Assembly: GCF_036322585.1 (NCBI RefSeq)
Contig: NZ_AP024600.1
Span: forward strand, 1,550,001-1,614,000
Length of the DNA stretch: 64,000 bases
Source: Luteolibacter sp. LG18
Lineage (GTDB): Bacteria > Verrucomicrobiota > Verrucomicrobiia > Verrucomicrobiales > Akkermansiaceae
Direction: 5' to 3'
A program made the translations under genes and the position numbers. The first letter of the stretch is position 1. Every line of letters starts with the position of its first letter. The notes beneath the pieces are model-generated. The model was given only the letters and a program-made list of their open reading frames with translations. It was not told the DNA's origin and did not search any database. Below, in pieces: positions 60,021-64,000 of this stretch.

Positions 60021-62324
60021 ATGAAGACGTCCATCCTGCCGCTCCTGGTTCTGGCCAGCCACGTTTCCGCCGCACCGCTTTCGAAGCACGTGGTCGGAAA
60101 CGTGAACCGCTACCTGGCGAACTCGGCACGCACCGATCTCATTGGCCCGGAGATGTGGACCTGCCCGAAGGAGGTGAGCGACGAGCGGGTGTCGAAGCCG
60201 GACCAGAAGGACGGCACCGTGGTCGGCCCGCAGTTGCCGGGCGAGAACTGGGGCCCGCCGGGCTTCGGATTGCAGGGCGTCTTCTGCGCCGGCCATCAGA
60301 CCGGGTTGCAGGATCTCATCGGGCTCGCCGCCAGCGAGACGCGGGATGGCAAGACGGTGACGCTGGAGTTCGTGCCGACCCGCCACCAGTGGACGCCCGC
60401 CTGGGAGGTGAGCAGCTACCGGCCGCTGCCCACCGGGGCGGCGGGCACTTCGCCGCTGGCGGGAAATCTTTCGATCAAGGAGACGAAGTGCATCACGCCG
60501 GAGAACGTCTTCGTCGCCGAGCTGGAGATTCTCAACGACCAGCGCGAAGCCGGCACCTTCGATTTCGAACTCGTCGCTCCGGATCTCAAAATGAGCGGTG
60601 AAGGAGCCGTGACCTTCACCGCCATCACCAATGCCGGTGGCATCGCCCGCGAGGTGCCGGGGCAGAAGGAGCGCCAGGGTTGGCCGGTCCATGGCAGCGG
60701 CTGGCTCGCGGCAAAAGGGGATCTCACTTTCGGAGAAGGTGTCCAGCTCCCACCACAGCGCACGGTGAAACTCCGATACGCCTTCGCCATCGACGAAGTG
60801 GGCACCACCAACGCGCGGGCGCGGGTCGAGGCGGTGCTGGCGGAGGCCAATCCCTTCCAGCGGAGCGAGACCGCCTTCAACGCGTGGTATGCCGCGAACG
60901 TGCCCGCGTTCCAATGCGGCGATCCCGACCTGCTGAAGCTTTACTACTACCGCTGGCTGGTGGTGAAGCGATCGGTCCACGATCCCAAGAAGTTCATCGC
61001 CGGGCATCCTTACAAGCGGCCCGCGATCTACGAGAGCCCGGTGGGCGATTGGTTCTGCGCGGTGATCGGCCTGCCCATCCCGGTGCAGATCGAGGAGATC
61101 CGCTGGTGCCGCGACATCACGCCGGGCAAGAACCAGATTCTGAACTGGGTGGACAACGTCCATTACCAGTACCGCGACTACCTCCAGTTCACACCCGCCG
61201 CGATGTGGAACTTCTACAAGCTCCACCCCGATCCGGAGATCCGCGCCGCGGTGGCGCAGCCCGCGACCGATTACGCGTGGAAGGACGTGCCGGTCCATGG
61301 TCAGCCGCAGCTCCCGGTGCAGGAGGGGAGCTGGCCGACCGGCGCGGAGTACCAGCCGAACTTCTACCAGTTCACCAAGCCGGAGCCGTGGGACTGGCGG
61401 CACGACGTGGAAGGCCACAAGCAGGGCTTCCCGTACGCGAAATCGATCCGCCTCGACAAGGCCAGCTTCACCATCGCGAACCTCTACGGTGCCGCCCATT
61501 TCATGGAGGAGCTGGGGAACGTGAAGAGCTTCACCGATTCCCGCAACCAGGCCGACCGGATGCTCAGGACCATCGAGGACAGGCACTGGAAGGACGGCTT
61601 CTTCTACGCCGCCGATCCCGAGACGTACGCGCTCGCCGACCAGGCCGCGTGTTACGACGGCTTCCTGCCGTTCTTGTTCGGCATGATACGGGATCCGCAG
61701 TATTTCCGCGCCTTCGACCGCTTCTTCGATCCCGCGTGGTTCTGGACCGAGTACCCCATCACCACCGTGGCGCGGACGAATCCGATGTACTGGAGCGGCA
61801 ATGCCATCGCCGGTCCCACAGCCTCCAGCGTGTCCCAGCCGCACGGCTACCCGTGTTCCTGGAACGGCCCGATGTGGAACTACAACAACAGCGCGATGTG
61901 CGAGGCGCTCGGTTCGGTGGCGTCGTCACCGGGCGGCGAGCGCTATCGCGACGGCTGGCTCGAATTCCACCGCCGCTGGTCGGACAGCCACTTCATCTAC
62001 GGCGACCGCTCGGTGCCGTGCGCGATGGAGCACCTGCGCCCCACCGACGCGGCGAACTTCCGCCGCCGGGTGGTGGACTATTTCCACAGCGCGTGGCTGG
62101 ACTCCACCTTCAGCTACTGGGCGGGGATCCGCGTCACGGACGACCGGAAGGCGGTGGTGTTCGATCCGTTCACGAAGGAGGACTTCCGGTTGGAGAACGT
62201 CCCGGCGGGCGGGCGGGAGCTGACCTTCGTGCAGGAGGATGGGAGGAAGCGCGTGCTCGATGCCTCGGGCAAGGTGCTTGCGGAGGGGCCGGCGGGGAAG
62301 GCGCTGGAGGTAAGCGCGAAGTAA
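60021..62324 (+). CDS. Secreted MGH1/GH63-like glycosidase
   Basis: This exported protein of about 767 residues has a signal peptide (SILPLLVLASHVSAAPLSKH), a beta-rich N-terminal domain of about 260 residues and an (alpha/alpha)6 barrel with ESPVGDWFCAVIGLPIPVQI, CSWNGPMWNYNNSAMCEALG and YWAGIRVTDDRKAVVFDPFT. This matches the mannosylglycerate-hydrolase/GH63-type fold of inverting glycosidases. ATG 60021 has a strong ribosome binding site, GGAGGT, five bases upstream, which settles the start against an upstream in-frame ATG at 60000. The substrate is unknown. It is followed directly by the palindromic repeat at 62325-62396. Confidence 0.82.
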   Translation: MKTSILPLLVLASHVSAAPLSKHVVGNVNRYLANSARTDLIGPEMWTCPKEVSDERVSKPDQKDGTVVGPQLPGENWGPPGFGLQGVFCAGHQTGLQDLIGLAASETRDGKTVTLEFVPTRHQWTPAWEVSSYRPLPTGAAGTSPLAGNLSIKETKCITPENVFVAELEILNDQREAGTFDFELVAPDLKMSGEGAVTFTAITNAGGIAREVPGQKERQGWPVHGSGWLAAKGDLTFGEGVQLPPQRTVKLRYAFAIDEVGTTNARARVEAVLAEANPFQRSETAFNAWYAANVPAFQCGDPDLLKLYYYRWLVVKRSVHDPKKFIAGHPYKRPAIYESPVGDWFCAVIGLPIPVQIEEIRWCRDITPGKNQILNWVDNVHYQYRDYLQFTPAAMWNFYKLHPDPEIRAAVAQPATDYAWKDVPVHGQPQLPVQEGSWPTGAEYQPNFYQFTKPEPWDWRHDVEGHKQGFPYAKSIRLDKASFTIANLYGAAHFMEELGNVKSFTDSRNQADRMLRTIEDRHWKDGFFYAADPETYALADQAACYDGFLPFLFGMIRDPQYFRAFDRFFDPAWFWTEYPITTVARTNPMYWSGNAIAGPTASSVSQPHGYPCSWNGPMWNYNNSAMCEALGSVASSPGGERYRDGWLEFHRRWSDSHFIYGDRSVPCAMEHLRPTDAANFRRRVVDYFHSAWLDSTFSYWAGIRVTDDRKAVVFDPFTKEDFRLENVPAGGRELTFVQEDGRKRVLDASGKVLAEGPAGKALEVSAK

Positions 62325-62396
62325 CAAGGAGCAGGGACATTCCTGTCCCGTTCTGAAGAGAGAAGATGACGGGACAGGAATGTCCCTGCTCCTTGG
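62325..62396. repeat. Inverted-repeat hairpin, GGGACATTCCTGTCCC family
   Basis: 28-base arms, CAAGGAGCAGGGACATTCCT and its continuation at 62325-62353, and their inverse at 62369-62396 flank about 15 bases. The family is the same as the arms at 12639-12880. It sits exactly between two convergent genes, starting one base after the stop codon of the plus-strand gene, and may serve as a bidirectional terminator. Confidence 0.85.
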
Positions 62397-62403
62397 GGGC
62401 TAC

Positions 62404-63582
62404 TTATTTCATCGCCTCGCGGCACCACGCCAGCGCCATCAGCGCGTAGCCGGTGCCGTAGGGCTTGTGGTAGTTGTAGAGCGGGTAGTCCCACCACGAG
62501 CCGTCCTTCTGCTGGCGGGTGAGGATCAGCGCGGCGAGGCGTTTCGCGTAGGCGGCCTGCTTGTCTTTCGGCAGGTGCTTCGCGGACTCGGTGAAGTAGT
62601 AGATGCCGTAGTAGTAGAAGTAACCGGCGATCTGGAACTGCGCCTCGTGCGGTACCGGGCGCTCGCGGCCGTGGTCGAGGAATCCCTGGCGGTCGAGGAA
62701 GCGTTCGGCCCAGGTGTCCAGCACGGCGTTGGTCACCAGCTTGTCGCCGTCGAACGCGCGCAGCGCGGCGTTGCAGGCCTGCGAGCGGGCGAGCGAACCG
62801 GCCGGGCGGTTGATCGGCACCCGCGGGCGGTAGACGAAGCTCAGCGAGTAGAGGTAGGAGAAATCCGGCGTGCGCTGGCGGCGCAGCGAGACCAGCGCGT
62901 GCTCGACGAGCTTGTCGTCCAGCTTCACGCCCATCGTGTCCCGGGCTTCCGCCATCGAGAGAAGTACGGTGGCCGTCGTAAATGACGTCGGGACGCCCGA
63001 GGGCTTCTTCGTCGTCAGGTCGTCGTGCATGTCAAGATAGCCCCAGCCGCCGTTGACGTCCTCGGAGCGGCCGACGAGTTCGATCTGCTCCTGTCCCAGC
63101 TTCTGCCACTCCGCTTTTTTCACGGGATCGGTCTCGTGCTCCCAGAAGCGCGTCATCGCACGCAGCCCGTAGGCGTGGCCCCACACGTTGTAGGTGGTCG
63201 TCTGGTCGGCGCGGCGCAGCTTCGGCAGGTTCTCGCGGGTCCACGCGGCGGCCTTGTCGAGTGCGGCCTTCACCTCGGGTCGGGTATCGTGGCAATCCAG
63301 CAGCCCGGACATCGCCAGGCCGGAAGCCCCGGCGCGGAAGGCGTGGTGGGCGCCCGGCAGCGGCGCGTAGATGTTGAGGTCCTTGGTCAGGGTGGGGCCG
63401 CCCCACGAACCGTTGGGGTTCTGGTTCGCCACTAGGAAATCGACGCCGCGGCGGATGGCGGTCTCGATGTTCTCTGCGGTGGCGGGCACCGGCACGAGCT
63501 CCTTCACCGGGTCGCGCGGGGTCTCGTCCTGGCCGCGGGCGCAGGCGAGCAACAGCGCCGAGATGACCAGCGGGCGGATCAC
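62404..63582 (-). CDS. Secreted protein of squalene-cyclase/prenyltransferase (alpha/alpha)6 fold
   Basis: The 392-residue protein has a signal peptide (IRPLVISALLLACARGQ) and a helical barrel with repeated QW-type motifs: DFLVANQNPNGSWGGPTLTK, EDVNGGWGYLDMH and ILTRQQKDGSWWDYPLYNYH. The catalytic DxDD of squalene-hopene cyclase is not seen, so enzymatic activity is doubtful. The GTG start overlaps the stop codon of the upstream efflux-adaptor gene by 4 bases (GTGA). Relatives are common exported proteins in Planctomycetota and Verrucomicrobiota. Confidence 0.8.
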   Translation of the reverse strand: MIRPLVISALLLACARGQDETPRDPVKELVPVPATAENIETAIRRGVDFLVANQNPNGSWGGPTLTKDLNIYAPLPGAHHAFRAGASGLAMSGLLDCHDTRPEVKAALDKAAAWTRENLPKLRRADQTTTYNVWGHAYGLRAMTRFWEHETDPVKKAEWQKLGQEQIELVGRSEDVNGGWGYLDMHDDLTTKKPSGVPTSFTTATVLLSMAEARDTMGVKLDDKLVEHALVSLRRQRTPDFSYLYSLSFVYRPRVPINRPAGSLARSQACNAALRAFDGDKLVTNAVLDTWAERFLDRQGFLDHGRERPVPHEAQFQIAGYFYYYGIYYFTESAKHLPKDKQAAYAKRLAALILTRQQKDGSWWDYPLYNYHKPYGTGYALMALAWCREAMK

Positions 63583-64000
63583 GGCACGACGACCTGGCCG
63601 GCTTCGAGACCGGAGAGGATTTCGGTTTGCTCGCCGGACACGCGGCCGCGTTTCACCGGGCGCGGGGCGGTCTTGCCGTCGGCGAGCTTCACCGTCACGG
63701 TCCAGCCGTCCTTGGAGGCTTTCAGAGCGGAAACGGGGAGCGCGATGGCGGACGGGTTCTCGTACGAGATGATGCGTACTTGGGCGGTGGCACCGGGGAC
63801 CGGCGGGGCCTCGGCGGGCCAGTTGCCGGCGAGGTCCACGCGGTAGCGGCCGTCGGTGCCGGGCGTGTCCGCCACCTGTTTCACGGTGGCGGTGGCGGCG
63901 AGATCCTCGCGGCCCGGCAGGGTGGCGGCACCGGTGGCGTCCTTCGGCAGCGAGCGGGCGGTGGCCTCGTCGGCGAAGGCGACCAGGCCGAGCGGCGTGC
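63579..64000 (-). CDS. Efflux RND/HlyD-type periplasmic adaptor subunit, 5' end cut by window edge
   Basis: The open minus-strand frame enters from base 64000 and ends at 63579. It encodes the last 140 residues of a membrane-fusion-type adaptor: a beta-barrel part (GNWPAEAPPVPGATAQVRII) and a membrane-proximal part (ALPVSALKASKDGWTVTVKL, RGRVSGEQTEILSGLEAGQV) ending VVVP. Such adaptors link an inner-membrane pump to an outer-membrane channel. The pump gene is presumably outside the window. The stop overlaps the following gene by 4 bases. Confidence 0.75.
   Translation of the reverse strand, partial: TPLGLVAFADEATARSLPKDATGAATLPGREDLAATATVKQVADTPGTDGRYRVDLAGNWPAEAPPVPGATAQVRIISYENPSAIALPVSALKASKDGWTVTVKLADGKTAPRPVKRGRVSGEQTEILSGLEAGQVVVP

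Overview
The window is GC-rich DNA with short intergenic gaps and looks like chromosomal DNA of a Verrucomicrobiota bacterium, probably near Luteolibacter/Haloferula/Akkermansiaceae. That placement is an inference. It rests on a large protein of autotransporter-type beta-strand repeats, a secreted DUF5077/DUF3472-type protein, secreted proteins ending in DPDxDGxxNLxE-type tails, many pseudokinase/TPR/OmpA envelope proteins and palindrome-rich intergenic repeats. No rRNA, tRNA, CRISPR array, prophage or transposase gene was seen.

Layout. 1-12.6 kb, nearly all minus strand: a left-truncated secreted glycoside hydrolase with a LamG domain, a DUF1003 membrane protein, a pseudokinase/sulfatase-modifying-factor membrane protein with a TPR partner, a GlcD-type FAD oxidase next to a short-type alpha-glucan phosphorylase, threonine dehydrogenase, an acyltransferase-3 membrane enzyme and a permuted papain-like hydrolase. 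12.9-17.4 kb: a dihydrolipoyl-dehydrogenase-family flavoenzyme, an OmpA-family protein, a LuxR-type regulator and a TlpA-like thioredoxin. 17.5-26.1 kb: a beta-strand-repeat surface protein, a two-catalytic-domain GH18 chitinase and a divergent GntR/LacI-type regulator. These are tied together by a repeated TGTTCA-N7-TGAACA palindrome. 26-36 kb: mixed housekeeping genes (ribD, pyrE, rplU-rpmA, tsaE, an SDR reductase) and small membrane or secreted proteins. 36.4-41.8 kb, all minus: an SRPBCC protein and the pyruvate dehydrogenase genes pdhA and pdhB, then two Cys-rich mini-lipoprotein genes and a terminator, then pdhC.

41.8-44 kb is the switch point. To its left most genes lie on the minus strand. 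To its right they are mostly plus up to about 51.4 kb, starting with mnmG (gidA). Three near-identical ParB/parS-like palindromes (TGTTCCACGTGGAACA type) lie in front of and inside mnmG. Together these suggest that the window is close to the replication origin. 45.6-51.4 kb carries an acyl-CoA thioesterase and a plus-strand envelope cluster: a secreted protein with a degenerate Lon-like domain, an HtrA/DegP protease and an OmpA-family protein. 51.4-64 kb holds queA, a PLP-dependent decarboxylase, a glycoside hydrolase-glycosyltransferase fusion, glutamate dehydrogenase, a Uma2-type nuclease, an enoyl-reductase-like protein, a large MGH1/GH63-like secreted glycosidase, a squalene-cyclase-fold secreted protein and a right-truncated efflux adaptor.

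The gaps are notable. At least six contain inverted pairs of hairpin repeats, REPIN- or MITE-like and of several sequence families, including one pair with compensatory stem changes and one with perfect 47-bp arms. A 640-bp gap at 44.9-45.6 kb is packed with small palindromes and carries no convincing gene.
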